Assembly (NCBI GenBank): GCA_037043455.1
Contig: JAWPHD010001830.1
Location: 62,001 to 126,000 of the forward strand
Reading direction: 5' to 3'
From: Cyrtodaria siliqua
Lineage: Eukaryota; Mollusca; Bivalvia; Adapedonta; Hiatellidae
Length of the DNA stretch: 64,000 nt
Position numbers and translations under genes: made by a program. Shown one piece after another: positions 1 to 12,051 of this stretch. Numbering within the stretch: position 1 is the stretch's first letter; each line of letters opens with the position of its first letter. The notes below the pieces were generated by a model. That model saw only the letters and a list, made by a program, of their open reading frames with translations, was not told the origin of the DNA and did no database searches.

Positions 1-487
1 GTGGTGCAGCACTTTGGCAGCAGTATAAAGTTGAGCAGCACTGTGTCAGCAGTATAAAGTTGAGCAGCAGTGTGGTAGCAGTATAAAGTTGAGCAGCACT
101 GTGGCAGCAGTATACAGTTGAGCAGCACTGTGTCAGCAGTATAAAGTTGAGCAGCAGTGTGGCAGCAGTATAAAGTTCAGCAGCACTGTTTCAGCAGTAT
201 ACAGTTGAGCAGCACTGTGTCAGCAGTATAAAGTTGAGCAGCACTGTGTCAGCAGTATAAAGTTGAGCAGCAGTGTGGCAGCAGTATACAGTTGAGCAGC
301 ACTGTGGCATCAGTATACAGTTGAGCAGCACTGCGTCAGCAGTATAAAGTTGAGCAGCAGTATAAAGTTGAGCAGCAGTATGAAGTTGAGCAGCAGTGTG
401 GTAGCAGTATAAAGTTGAGCAGCACTGTGGCAGCAGTATAACGTTTAGCAGCAGTAACGTTGAGCAGCACTGTGGCAGCAGTAAACG
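1..487. repeat. 29-bp minisatellite array
   Basis: About 16 head-to-tail copies of a 29-bp unit containing GTTGAGCAGCAC, TGTGGCAGCAG and TATAAA. The repeats start at position 1, so the array continues to the left of the window. Some units carry GTGTCAG instead of GTGGCAG and a few are shortened. The open frame on the minus strand (191-535) is only a reading of this repeat and is not a gene. Confidence 0.95.
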
Positions 488-1535
488 GTTGATCATAGAG
501 TTCACTGCTACACACCGACTTCGATGTAGAAGCACTTCTATAAAGACTCTTACTTTAACAGAACAATAACCACACTGACTTCAATGTAGAGGCACTTCAA
601 TAAATTCTCTTACTTCAACAGAACAATATTTAACTTGCAATGCCTTAACCCCATATGTGTACAGTCTATATATATGTATAGTGCTAACCAATATGCTATA
701 CAGAGCTGTTTAACTTAGCAGACATACACCGAGAAATAAGAAATATATATAAGTACGTTTTTCGTTCAACCCAAAATTTATTAAGATATTGTTATTGTAT
801 GGTGATGTTAAATATGTTCAATTTGGAAGTGCCGTTGTACCAGATATCATATAAGGGGGCGTGGATAGCGATAAAACAGTTATACAATATCCAACTTGTT
901 GTTACACGCATATATCATGAAATTATCTGGGCTTACGCCTCGATATATTTTATGATATGTGCTCGTAACACCTCTTTGGACGTTCTATAACTAATACTTA
1001 TAGAGGAATATGACTGGATAATTCACTATATGTGCAGTGGTAACTATTAAAAGACAAGACATCTTTGCAAATATATACATTTATTTTATGGCCATGTAGC
1101 TATCAAAATAATAACAAGTCAAGAAAAATAAGAGGTCAACAACATGATTACAATTGATTATCTCACCGAGACTGCAGGTGGCCATTTCAAATCTACTTTT
1201 AGCGGTAATGCCTCCCTACGGTTTTGTTGCTTTATGTAAATAGTAAAAATTCACTACATCTGAAATAATAACAGTAAATATAACTATTTAATTGTTAAGT
1301 ATACAAACTGTATTTGTTTTTAATATCATATCAGTGGGACGTGTTGCTCTGGCTTCTGCCAAGTCATTGAGTACCTTCATTGTGGCTTTCTAGGCTATTG
1401 TTGTTTTGTATTATATTTACACGAGCATATTTGTGTTTTACTTATATTGCCTATTAATGCTGCCTTGTTGGTTAGATATTAGATCATGGTGGGGATTTCT
1501 TTATTTACACTGTCCTGTTTTAATGGGATGACAAT
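488..1535. other. AT-rich sequence with no recognised feature
   Basis: No convincing coding frame, RNA gene or terminal repeat was seen. The start holds a short internal duplication of a segment with GACTTC-ATGTAGA-GCACTTC near 508-600. A 63-codon open frame at 799-990 has no recognisable domain and is probably chance. Confidence 0.5.
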
Positions 1536-1775
1536 AGGGTAAGCGTGGGGTTTGCTGCACCCTAAAACCGGATTAAACCCCCAGTGGCCTTTGTTGCCAC
1601 TGACCGTTCCAAGGCGGTAGCCCTATTGTCAACCCTTTTGTGTTTGTGATGTCGTTTGCATTTTTTATTACTTTTGCCTTCTCGTTTGTCTGTTTGCATG
1701 TTCGTTTTTGTGTTTTGTGGTTGACTGTCGTCCTTGTATGCTGTTTTCCCTGTCCGATATTTTTATCTTTCTCTA
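1536..1775 (+). mobile_element. 3' end fragment of a Penelope-like retroelement
   Basis: This block matches, in opposite orientation, the 3' part of the Penelope-like element at 33045-34117. Shared landmarks in order are AGGGTAAGYGTG, CACCCTA, the stretch around 'CAGTGGCC..TG.CCACTGACC', TCAACCCTTTTGTG, and a GACTGTCGTC block ending near CCCTGTCCG. No RT sequence precedes it, so this is a 5'-truncated copy holding only the 3' untranslated part. Confidence 0.7.
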
Positions 1776-2141
1776 TGGATGCCCCCTGTCAAGTGCTGTC
1801 AGTGACAAAGTTCAATTAAGTGTGTATAAATATATCTGAAGGTCAGTGTCACCGACATCCTTTTAGTAATGACATATTGCTTTCATGTAGATGTTGTTGT
1901 GTATGAAATTTGAAAGATGTTAAACCTTTTAAAGCTTCATAGTTGAATTTTGTTTTCTGCCGCACACACAACACAACAAACACAACACAAGAAAGGTTAT
2001 ATGGCCCAAACAGGAATGAACATGCCAGGCTCATTCTCTATTTACATCGAGTTAAATTATGAAGAATGAGCCTAGAACCTTCTAACTTGGAGAACTGCAG
2101 AGTATTGGCTGTTACTGACAACTAAATCAACTAAACATAGT
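1776..2141. other. Unassigned AT-rich sequence
   Basis: Contains a single NR half-site-like TGAAGGTCA near 1836 that resembles the repeat units further on, and an interrupted ACACAACAAA run near 1969-1990. No gene was recognised. A 61-codon minus-strand frame (1849-2034) has no known motif. Confidence 0.4.
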
Positions 2142-2515
2142 ATGAAAAGTAGGTGAAGGTCATTGTATCACTTTTTGTATGAACTGACTCCTGGCAGTTT
2201 AAAAGCTGTATTGCTTTTGGTAGATATAAACGTCAATTAAACACTGATGTAAATGAACATTCCGAAAAGTAGGTCACGGTCATTGATATTGCTATCATGT
2301 ACATGTAAGTGTATGACGTTTGAAAGTTACAGGCTTTTGTTATCTGAGTAATGAACTAAACCAAAGACTTGCATGTAAGAACTACAAGTAAATAGTAGGT
2401 CAAGTTCATTGATAATGACCATATCTTCACTGCTATGAAGTAAAGATGTTTGAAGTTTGAAAGCTGTACAGGGTTTTGTTGTTTGAGAAATTGACTTATT
2501 AAAAAACTTCAATGC
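2142..2515. repeat. Degenerate ~122-bp tandem repeat with AGGTCA boxes
   Basis: Three diverged units begin with a GTAGGT(G/C)AAGGTCATTG-like block near 2150, 2271 and 2395. Each continues into a TTTGAAAG-CTGTA-GG-TTTTG block. The spacing is about 121-124 bp. Confidence 0.6.
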
Positions 2516-2829
2516 AAAAACAAATGTTCATATGGAAGTACAAGGGTAACACTACATGTATATGCCTGCTTCAGTTTTGTGCTGGGGTATAAATAAAAAT
2601 TAAATATTTATTCAAATGTCTCATTTTGCATTATAAATACATATTTTAAAATAAAGATTAGAACTGAAGCGTAAATGACATGACTTGTAGCAGACATAAG
2701 TGCACATATTATCAATCATTTGGCATACTACCAACACCAACATTGTACTTGCATTGAAAACTGCACCGGTGTAATAACATTTCGTCTAACAGTGGCCTTA
2801 TTGGCCTATTATAGCAATATCACATATAT

Positions 2830-3165
2830 ATAAGAAACACAATATGGCATGTACAAGCAACACAATATGGCATGTACCAGCAACAAATTACATGGCATGT
2901 GCCAGAAACACATTATATGGCATGTACCAGCAACTTAATATGCCATGTACCAGCAACAAATTACATGCCATGTGCCAGAAACACATTATATGGCATGTAC
3001 CAGCAACACATTATGCCATGTACCAGCAACAAATTACACGCCATGTACTAGAAGCATAATATATGGCATGTACCAGCAACACATTACGTGCCAAGTACCA
3101 GAAACACAATATATGGCGTGTACTAGCAACTCATTATATGCCATGTACTAGACGTGTAAATCATA
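2830..3165. repeat. 23-25 bp minisatellite (GGCATGTACCAGCAAC)
   Basis: About 13 units of 23-25 bp built on GCATGTACCAGCAACA and ATTATAT. GGCATG alternates with GCCATG. The two overlapping plus-strand open frames here merely translate the repeat. Confidence 0.9.
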
Positions 3166-3203
3166 GCTGTTATGGTAGTATGTACAAGTTAGAATTGTAA
3201 ATA

Positions 3204-3456
3204 TACTGAGTTTCAAAAGAAAGTGGACACTTAATTTTGTTTAGATTTAATTGTATAACGTTTTTTTAGAATTAAATTGACAAATTTCAAAATGAATATG
3301 CCATGTGTGGTACCAAAGTTTTTATCATTCCATTGCAAATATCATGTTGTCATTTGTTTTTCAATAGGTCGAATCATTAAGAGACTGTTGCTTGATAAAG
3401 AGGATAGGGTGTAAAGTAACATTTTCAAAGTGTCCAGTTTCTTTTGCAACTGAGTA
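3204..3456. mobile_element. 253-bp MITE with TA target duplication (Tc1/mariner type)
   Basis: The left end TACTGAGTTTCAAAAGAAAG is matched at the right end, in reverse complement, by TACTCAGTTGCAAAAGAAAC. Similarity continues through STGGACACTT. TA dinucleotides flank both ends (3202-3203 and 3457-3458). A TA target and a small non-coding body are typical of Tc1/mariner-derived MITEs. The family name is an inference. Confidence 0.85.
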
Positions 3457-3458
3457 TA

Positions 3459-4035
3459 CATAATAACTTAATTTTTAAAATATAACGTTAAGAAGGCATA
3501 TAATTCTTGACTTGTAATGAGGGTCCAGTAAGACTGGGACATGTTCGAAGCACTATCGGGTCATGTAGGGCAATACCCTGTAGCAGGTACCAATTGAGTA
3601 CTCGGTATGAAAGTTTGTTATATTAATGGTACATGTACTGTTACAACCACCTGTTAATAATCCCGCAGTTGTTCTTTGTAAAAGTTATATACTATTTTTT
3701 AACAATTGCAAATAATAACGGTGAACATTATAAAAAAATAAAAAGTGTCAATATACGAGTCAATGTGAAAACAGGGTAAATGTAATTTATAGCTGATATC
3801 AGGAAAATATTTCAATATTTTAAATTGTGTGGTGCTTATAATTAACTACAACTTTTTAAGTATATAGTGACATCTTGAAAAATCAACAAGGCTGCAGCCT
3901 ACATGTTGAGCCCTATGGTGAAGTTGTCCAGATTTATTATTTCACCAACACCAACGTCGATCTGATGACATATTCGTACGCTTAATATTTAATTTAATTA
4001 ATGTGATTAACAGTGAGGGATGCATGTGTTAGCGG
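3459..4035. other. Unassigned AT-rich sequence
   Basis: No open frame with a recognisable domain and no terminal repeats were found. Confidence 0.4.
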
Positions 4036-4330
4036 AGACATGACGTGACCTATATTTTGTTCAAAATAGGTCACATTAACCGGAATTTTGTACATGATGC
4101 TAGATGCATATAAGGAACATTGTGGTAAATTTTGGTGAAAATCCTGCGAGAAAGAAGAAAGATACTCATTGCGCAACGCAGACTGGACGTGATCTATATT
4201 TTGTAGTAAATAGATCACAGCGCCCCGAAATTGTGCACATGACGTTAAACGCATGTCGTAGCAGATGTTAGATCCATATAAGGAAAATTGCGATTAAATT
4301 TTGTAAAAATCCTGCAAGTAATGAAGAAGA
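4036..4330. repeat. Tandem duplication, ~144-bp unit with internal palindrome
   Basis: Two diverged copies share GACGTGA-CTATATTTTGT, a 'CATATAAGGAA' block, and an 'AAATCCTGC.AG.AA.GAAGA' block. They are offset by about 144 bp (GACGTGA at 4042 and 4186). In each copy the first part is palindromic: GACCTATATTTTG paired with CAAAATAGGTC, and GATCTATATTTTG paired with AAATAGATC. Confidence 0.65.
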
Positions 4331-5964
4331 TATAAAATGAAAGTCAGATGGACTAACAAAAGGACGGACATACAGACACCACAAAGACATTTTGATTGGC
4401 AAGTCGAGATCCATATACTGGCTCGAGAAAAATCACACAGCTATGGGTAGTAAATGGCACCCTTATTTGTCAGATGCATAACCAGGTAAAAATTGCCCAT
4501 ATGTCCCAGTTGGTCGGAATTTCTTCATTGTATAATACATGTGTGTCACATGTTTGTAATTAAATAACTCCAAAATAGAGGAATTGATAACATTTAAATT
4601 GAATTTGGTTTCCTGAATTTCCTATACAACTGTAGGTAAAACTGTGAGCTTTTTGGCACAGCGAAATATTACCCCGATAGTCACAATTTCAACAAATTTG
4701 ATAAATGACCTTTACCTATTGTACATGCTTAAATGAGAGCTGTATGATTTGTGATTGCAGAGAAGAATATTGGTGAAGCTATTTCCATTATGCCTATGTG
4801 AAAGTTGAAGTTTAACAACAGTTAATTCCTGAAATATTTAGAATCCAGTGTACACCCGTTATTTAGACATCTTTGGAAAGTTAATTTAATATACAATACT
4901 TTTCTCAACATGTCTATGTACAAGTTACAGGTTGACAAGGATTAGTTTGTGAAACATTTGTATATATACAGATTTTACATAGACACATATATGGATATTT
5001 GTGACTTTAGAGTTTAGTATCTACCAAACATTTCTCAAAAAGAATTATCAAAATTTATGTAACATTTGTTCGGAAGACTAATGCTTGTTGCTATTTTTAT
5101 TAACGGCAGCCATTTTAAAAGAGTCACTCGCCTAATCTTGACTTATGTAATGGACTTCTATAAATTGGAAACAGAAAGATGATAGTTTAGTACCCAGCGA
5201 TCGATTCTAAAGACTAAAAATAAACTGTACGTAGCAGTTGTTGAGAAAAAGACTTTGACTATTTTTAGTAATGGGGGCCATTTTGAAAGGTCACATGACC
5301 ACATTTGTTTTAATGTAAGGCACTCAAGCATACAGAAGCATCGCTTTAAAATTTCCAAAAAATGCAGCAGTTTCACAGAAAGGGCTGCGAAGGGTGACGA
5401 CGTTAACCAAAGGAAAAATTGCCATCGCATAAGCTCAGTAGAGCTAAAAAAACACATTTAATGACTGTGTTTACCTTAATACAGAAAATATGATATGTTA
5501 GCTACTATCGCAAATATAAATGCTACTGTTAATCTTTTTTACACAAAGAAGCTTCTTGTGTCGAGTGGCAGACATTGTTAATGATGTATACATAGCTGCA
5601 CGTACACAAATTCCAAAGGCAGTATCCTGGATTATATAAAATAGGTCTGATTTAGTGAAGTATTAAATTGTCTTAAGTTCCGGTGTTATCTTTTACAAAG
5701 CATGTGTGAACTTCACACACCATATTAACCATCAACAATTTGTTACTTCAACGACAACAGTCAATAATGTTTATCCACCAAGATTGAATTATGCTTCGTC
5801 ATTGATACAAGTTAAAAATGTTGAATTTGTCACAGTGTGAACCACACAAAACAGACCATATTCTTGAAAGAGATGTCACACACAACAAACTGTAGGTTCC
5901 AAGTTACTTCTTTCTGGGAATGTTAACGTGTGGTTCATATTCTTGTTATCAATGGCACACAAAA
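4331..5964. other. Unassigned AT-rich sequence
   Basis: No recognised gene. The longest open frame (5158-5457, minus, 99 codons) has no motif I recognise and overlaps another open frame on the plus strand. Both are probably chance. Confidence 0.4.
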
Positions 5965-6368
5965 CACAGCGACAGTAGTTTCTAACTTCAAGCTTTCTGT
6001 GTATATGTAAACACTGTAGTTCATATTCTTGTTAGCGAAGCCACACAAAACATAGTGACAGTAGTTTCTAACTTCAAGCTTTCTGTGCATATATGTAAAC
6101 ACTGTGGTTCATATTCTTCTTAGCGATGCCACACAAAACACAGTGACAGTAGTTTCTAACTTCAAGCTTTCTGTGCATATGTAAACACTGTGGTTCATAT
6201 TCTTCTTAGCGATGCCACACAAAACACAGCGATAGTAGTTTCTAACTTCAAGCCTTCTGTGCATATGTAAACACTGTGGTTCATATCCTTGTTAGCGAAG
6301 CCACACAAAACACAGCGACAGTAGTTTCTAACTTAAAGCTTTCTGTGCATATGTAAACACTGTGGTTA
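5965..6368. repeat. ~86-bp tandem repeat, about 4.7 copies
   Basis: The block AGTAGTTTCTAACTTCAAGC recurs near 5973, 6059, 6147, 6233 and 6318. Each unit contains TGTAAACACTGTGGTTCATA, GTTAGCGA-GCCACACAAAAC and CACAG. The copies are highly similar, so this is a recent tandem expansion. Confidence 0.9.
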
Positions 6369-8699
6369 TTGCACAATGTTTTTTTTCTGAAAACAACAAG
6401 AATACAAATTCAATTTAACCTTCTGTTAAATAACACTTACTAAACGGGCAGTTTAATAAAATTTCTCATCTATAAAGCACACATTTTATTTCCTCTAGCC
6501 TTATTATTGAAATACGTAGGGTACGATAAGACAAAACAAAAACTAAATGCTTGAATAAAATCCAAACTTACATGTAATACATAATTGAAACAAGCAACCT
6601 CTGTTCTTAAACTGGTCTGTATCATTAAAGAATACATGCAGGGTGTTTTACAACCCTTACACTTTATTTCATGACTTTGGAATTGTTAGTAATCATAAGG
6701 AAAATCTGAGGATATAATGGCTAAAACGGCTCATATAAAAAGAGGGAAGTGACATATATCCATTTTGTGAATCTCATGAAAAATAAACAAATGCAGAATG
6801 GACAAGGATTATCTTTCTATTTGTCTATTCCCTTTTATCTTATTTGCCTTTTTGTCCAAAGTGCTGTCCATCAGCTAATAACTGCACTGATATGGCCTTG
6901 CAATTTGATGTTATACACAATCTTTTATTGAAGATGCATACACACATCCACTTCTGTTATAAAAATCAGAAGCACTTTGAGAGTTATGGACACACAAATC
7001 ACTTTCAATCTGACAATGAAACATTAAATAGGCTATGCGACACAATTTCATTAAAAGAAACTTTAATAATCACCGTGGAGAAAATACGAAACAATTCGGT
7101 AATGCTATCAACACACTTGGTAAAGATCAAACCAAACATAAAGGCGCTAGATCACTTACAAGAAAAGGGTTAACAAACAGACGAGCAACTTACAATGTAA
7201 AAACTCTGGTCTTAAAAAACGAAAATAATGATGATGAACACGATTTATGGAAATTATTATGTGCTGAGAATCTCCATCCCCAATTCAAGGTATTCAGTTT
7301 CTAGCTGCCATTGCGCGAAATTATATGTCCTGTATTTTTGTCCATCTGTATCAATATATTATTCAACTTACCTAATATATAACTGTAGAACAACTGCTAC
7401 TTCACTGCTACTGTATAGGGTACCTAATGGAGAATGAAAAAAAGTTTTACTTCGTATTATGAACAACTGAAGAATATTGACATGGCCCATTTTAATGTGA
7501 GTTACACAAGGATTGCTATTTGTATTACAATGTTCAAATTTATACATTATTTTTGCATTAAATTGATAACAAGCGGCCCAATAGGGCCTGTATCGCGACT
7601 CTACATATTTAATAGAATTACAGTGAAAAACAAAGTTTCCATACTCTAAAGAAGAGGGCACAAAATGGACCTGAATGCCCTGAATCGCTCACGTGACGAT
7701 CTTCGTAAAGATGAATAAATTACCCAACAACCTTATAATTTCGTAACAGAATGTCATCATGCAGTCAATGGCACACCATCGCAAATTCCCGCGGCTGCCT
7801 TAAAGTGTTCCCGACCAGTAACTGTAAACATGGTTATACTATAATATAGGGTGTGGATCTCAACGGTTTTCAAGTTATGACCCAGGGGCTAAGTTATGAC
7901 CCAGGACCAACCCTGGGGCCGATAATGTTTGGATGGTTGTATATCCGTCTGTTCTTGCCCATTAAGTGTATGCTTGGTGGGGATGTCAATGATTTGGCAA
8001 CCAAAAAAACAGGTCTGTTTCTGGTCTACTGACCGACCGTAAACATGCTTTTGATGTTCTTGATTTGAATCTAGTATAGTAAGGATTAATTCTCTTAAAA
8101 AAAGATTTCTACCACCATAGAAGGTCATGGCGACCTTGACATTTCATCTACTAGCCCGAAAAACAATAGGAGTCCTCCTTTCATTTACGGCAATGTACCT
8201 AATGAAGTTTCATCAGTGAGGGTGTTATGATTTTGAAGTTATCAATGCGTTTTTCCATATAAGGTCATGACAACCTTGACCTCTGACCTATTGACCCCCC
8301 TAAATAGGGTTCCTCCTCTTACGTAGAGCAATGTACCTAAACATGTCCATGAGTGTCGGTGATATGGTTTCCAACCCCATACCACAATATGTTTTTCAAA
8401 CAAGCATAAAAATACATGGAATTTCTATAATTAATTCTTCTATAGGACCCCTTTTCATGGATACGTATAAACACAGCAAAGCAACTTTAGCCTGAATTGA
8501 CCTATTTTCAATTATAAACACTCAAAAAGAACATAAAAGGCATGCTCAGCTTACCATGTTTCAGACGATTGTATGGTCACCACACTGTCACAAATAAGCC
8601 AGAATCGATTCCGTGGTAAACTATGTACCGGTACATGTATATTATCGTAACTGAAACAAGAACAATAAATAACTAGACTTTGATCAGAACCTGATCAAA
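6369..8699. other. Unassigned region, no gene recognised
   Basis: Several short open frames (60-109 codons) lie between 6749 and 8128, but none shows a domain, signal peptide or convincing splice context. TCAAGGTCA-like half-sites recur around 8125-8290 (GACCTTGAC). Nothing else was identified. Confidence 0.4.
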
Positions 8700-10300
8700 C
8701 ACGGGCTTTCCAAACTGAATGACGTCATGATGTCACAACGGTCAGCGACACTGATTTGTTTTTTAATAAAATAATTTTGAACATGCAATCAGTAAAAAAA
8801 AATCAAATTTCTTAATATTCTAACGTCATTGACTACATGACGTCGGAATTTTATATGACGTTCCTGAACAACCGGACCCTGACCTCTACAATCTCTGAAA
8901 GTTTTGTTCAAATCCGATCATAAATGTAGAAGATATAGCCATAACAAATACTCCATTATGACGTCACTGGCGGCCATCTTTGATGACGACATGATCAACT
9001 TTGACGTTCTTTGATAACTAGACGTTGATGTCTACAAGCTGTGAAAGGTTTATCAAAATTCAGTCATAAATGAAGTAGATATAGCGATTACAAGATTTCT
9101 TTAATGATATCAATGGCGGCCATTTTGGATGACGTCATGACTTTATAGGTTGCAGAAAACTAAATACTTTCCCATAGACCTCCTGTTGCACCTGTCAGCT
9201 AATATCTCAAGAATTATACACCAGATTTTCTTTAAATTACCTTATTTCATAGATATTTCCATCACAAAGCCTTTGAAAGTGTGAAAAATACATTTTTTTC
9301 TGCTCAAACTCTCTGCACATGTCTGTGTTTACAAACACTATTGAATCCGCACTGAATATTGACATGCAATTTCAATGGATGTTAAATTTTCTAAAACATT
9401 AAAAAATATTTTTTTATTTAATTTAATAATCCTAGCTGATGGGGATTATTTTACCTATAGTTTATCCTTCCTGAAAATGCATATTGAATATTTCAAAGTT
9501 ATATCTGCTGACCTCTGTGAACTCTGTGAACTTTCACTTCTGTACTGAATCGTACACAACAAAAGGCGGGGCTTCAGCCAGGCTATATTTAGCTGTACGC
9601 AACCTAAAACTGTCAGCGTTTACGGAGACAATGATACTGATAGATTTTTCAGTAAAATAACATAACAAATGCAGTAAGTGTAAAAATCGCTTTTTTAATA
9701 AAAATGATGACGTCACTGACGTCATGATGACATAATGTAGAGAAACTTTTTGATATTTTGACACAACTAGACATTGGCCTTTACATTTTATAAAAGTTGC
9801 ATTCAAATACGACCATACATTTTTTAGATGTAGTGATAACAGGCTTTTCATCATAACGTCACTGGCGGCCATCTTGGATGACAGCATGTAAACGTTTGAC
9901 ATTCCTGCACAACCAGTCTTTTTTTTGTACAAACCGTGAAAATTGAATCAAAATCTGACCATAAATGAAGAAGATATAGCTATAGCAAAATTTCCATTAT
10001 GACGTCACTGGCGGCCATTTTGGATGACGTCATGACGTTAAAACTGTCAGCGTTGAACAAGACAATAACACCGATTGATTTTTCAATAAAATAACATAAA
10101 AAATGCAATAAGTGAAAAAATCTATTTTTTTAATAAAAGGTTGACGTCACTGACGTCATGACGTAGAGATAACCTTTGACATTCTTGCATAACTAGACCT
10201 TGAACTCTATAATCTGTAAAACAAAAGATGTAGCAGATTAACAAGATTTCCGTTATGACGTCAGTGACGGCCATCTTGGATGACGTCAAAATGTTCGGGA
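8700..10300. repeat. Diverged repeat with many TGACGTCA and GGCGGCCAT boxes
   Basis: Three related segments start near 8718, 9610 and 10040. Each runs through ACTGTCAGCG, a 'TTTTTCAATAAAATAA' block, a paired TGACGTCA block, an 'AACTAGAC.TT' block, a 'GATATAG..ATAACA' block, and TATGACGTCACTGGCGGCC followed by 'AT.TTGGATGACGTCA'. Exact TGACGTCA octamers occur at 8720, 8959, 9130, 9708, 9717, 10000, 10025, 10142, 10151, 10256 and 10281. Another lies at 10807. The open frame at 9534-9932 (minus) lies wholly in this repeat. Confidence 0.75.
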
Positions 10301-10900
10301 CACCAGTCCAACGACAGTAAACACCTTAAAAAATTAAAGAAAAAGAAACTGAAGATTACAAAAAAGGAAAAAAAGAAAAAAGGTTTATAAAAAAGGAAGA
10401 AAAAAGTTAACCTTCAGTGGGATTTGAAGCCAATGCTCTGGGTCCCAGTATACAAGAAGTAATTAAAATGTTTTTCTATGTCAGACAACCATCTTGTATG
10501 TCGCATTGACCTAATTTTAATAATTTGAAAACCATTCAACTAATAATCATTCATGTGAAGTTTTGTCAAAATTGACCACATGGTTTCCGAGATTATTTTT
10601 TTTAAAGATTTTTCTTATATAACTATATATAAAACTCTGACCCCTGGGGTGGGGACACATATGACCGCAGGGTCACCATTTTAACAAACTTCGTAGACGA
10701 CCACAAGCTGAAACTACATGCAATACTATGAGAGCGCTGTGTCTTGTGATTTCAGAGAAAAGATTTTTCCTATATAATTCTATATAAAACTGTAACATAA
10801 CGTTAATGACGTCATGGACGTGACGTTAATGTACGTTTTCTGACGTAATGTGACGTTATAAGTTATGTGATAAATAGAATCTAACATTCGTTCACATTAA
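10301..10900. other. Unassigned, A-rich tract and CRE remnant
   Basis: A purine-rich AAAAAGG tract lies near 10325-10400. TGACGTCA with GACGTGACG lies at 10807-10825. No gene was recognised. Confidence 0.4.
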
Positions 10901-11058
10901 TTATTGAATTTATTAAACTCGTTAGCAAAAATGATATAAGGCTCGGCAAAAGCCTGACATTATATCATTCTTGTATTAAACTCTTTAGCAAAAATGATAT
11001 AAGCTCGACAAGAGCCTCGCATTATATCATTCTTGCCAACTCGTTTAAATTCAATAAG
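10901..11058. mobile_element. 158-bp palindromic MITE-like element with two hairpins
   Basis: The ends TTATTGAATTTATTAAACTC and, in reverse complement, TTATTGAATTTAAACGAGTT match, and the match continues into GCAA-AATGATATAA. Inside are two tandem hairpins. Each has AATGATATAAG and GGCTC on the left and TTATATCATT on the right. No clear target duplication was identified, so the element class is uncertain. Confidence 0.65.
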
Positions 11059-11822
11059 AGCACTCATGTAAGATCCTCTATATATAATTTATTTTTTCTT
11101 ATATTAAATCTAGCCCTTTAATAGGTGATTTGACAATGTATTTCTTGCAGACTTGTATAAGGGCTTGATTTTGAATTTTAGTGCCTTACTAGGTAATATA
11201 GTAGGATTATTCTTTTTCCCAATTTGATTAGATTTCACGCGCGTTTTTTCCAATTCAAAAGAACCATGGCCCCACTTTCAAAAATGCAGAAAAATCCCTG
11301 AAACTTGATAAATGTCATTCAATCAAAACACACATGACTTTTACTACGATATAAGCTGAATCTTTACAGTCTTTGAATTAAATTGTTTGTGTCAGTAGCC
11401 CGAATTCTTATATACTCAATGAAAACCCGTGCATTTTCCTTTAGACCGACTACATAAATAAAAAAAAAAGAACACTAGCCCGAATGACAGTTTACTAGCC
11501 CCGGGCTTCGGGCTAGTGGGTTAATTCGAAGACTGTATTTATCATTCTCACTAGGGGTGCAAAGATTAATCACGATACGATTATATCGCGATACTTTCTT
11601 TCACGATCATTACATATCGTATCATCGCGATATTACAATGATACACAAATAAGCACAAACGTGCTCTAATTTAATTAATATGGATTTTTATGTACCATGA
11701 AACACATTTTGTCGGGAGATTGCACAAAATAAAAACTTGTTTTGCATCTGATGTTTAAAATGACGTCTCAACGGTTAACGTGTTTTCTGGCGTTTAAAAT
11801 GACGTTTTAACGATTGACGTAA
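11059..11822. other. Unassigned, includes possible hAT terminus
   Basis: Around 11553-11640 the motif TAGGGGTGCAAAGATTAATC, followed by repeats of ATATCGCGATA, resembles ends of some hAT elements. No matching opposite terminus was found, so it is not called as an element. A CTAGCCC palindrome lies near 11496-11517. Confidence 0.3.
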
Positions 11823-12051
11823 GTTTGTTTGTATGGTGTCAACACATGTAAGGCTATATATGACTGTCATTTTTTTGTGGTGGAGGCAGACCACCCACTG
11901 TTCCTGGGTAGAACCGGTTTTGTACAACTCCTGCCATCCATAAGAATCGACACTTCCTCACTTACAAGTGGAGCTTCCGGTGGGATTCGAACCCGCAGCG
12001 GTGAGAGGCAAAGGTTTACAACGCAACGTCCATTTGGCCATGGAGACCCTT
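11823..12051 (-). mobile_element. tRNA-derived SINE, minus strand
   Basis: Read on the minus strand, the head contains an A-box-like TGGCCAAATGG and a B-box GGGTTCGAATCCC. The body follows with GTGTCGATTC, CAGGAACAGTGGGTGGTCTG and a GCCTTACATG block. It ends in ACACCATACAAACAAA. The same body recurs, less complete, at 31115-31262 and 61937-62047, which shows a dispersed family. The short open frames on both strands here are shadows. Confidence 0.8.

Noticed and set aside
191..535. 114-codon minus-strand frame
   Set aside because: Lies almost wholly in the 29-bp repeat.
799..990. 63-codon plus-strand open frame
   Set aside because: No motif, AT-rich composition typical of the flank, no splice or promoter context.
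5158..5461. Overlapping open frames on both strands
   Set aside because: Neither shows a domain. Overlap on opposite strands suggests chance.
11553..11640. hAT-like terminus (TAGGGGTGCAAAGATTAATC)
   Set aside because: No opposite terminus or target duplication was found, so no element boundary can be given.
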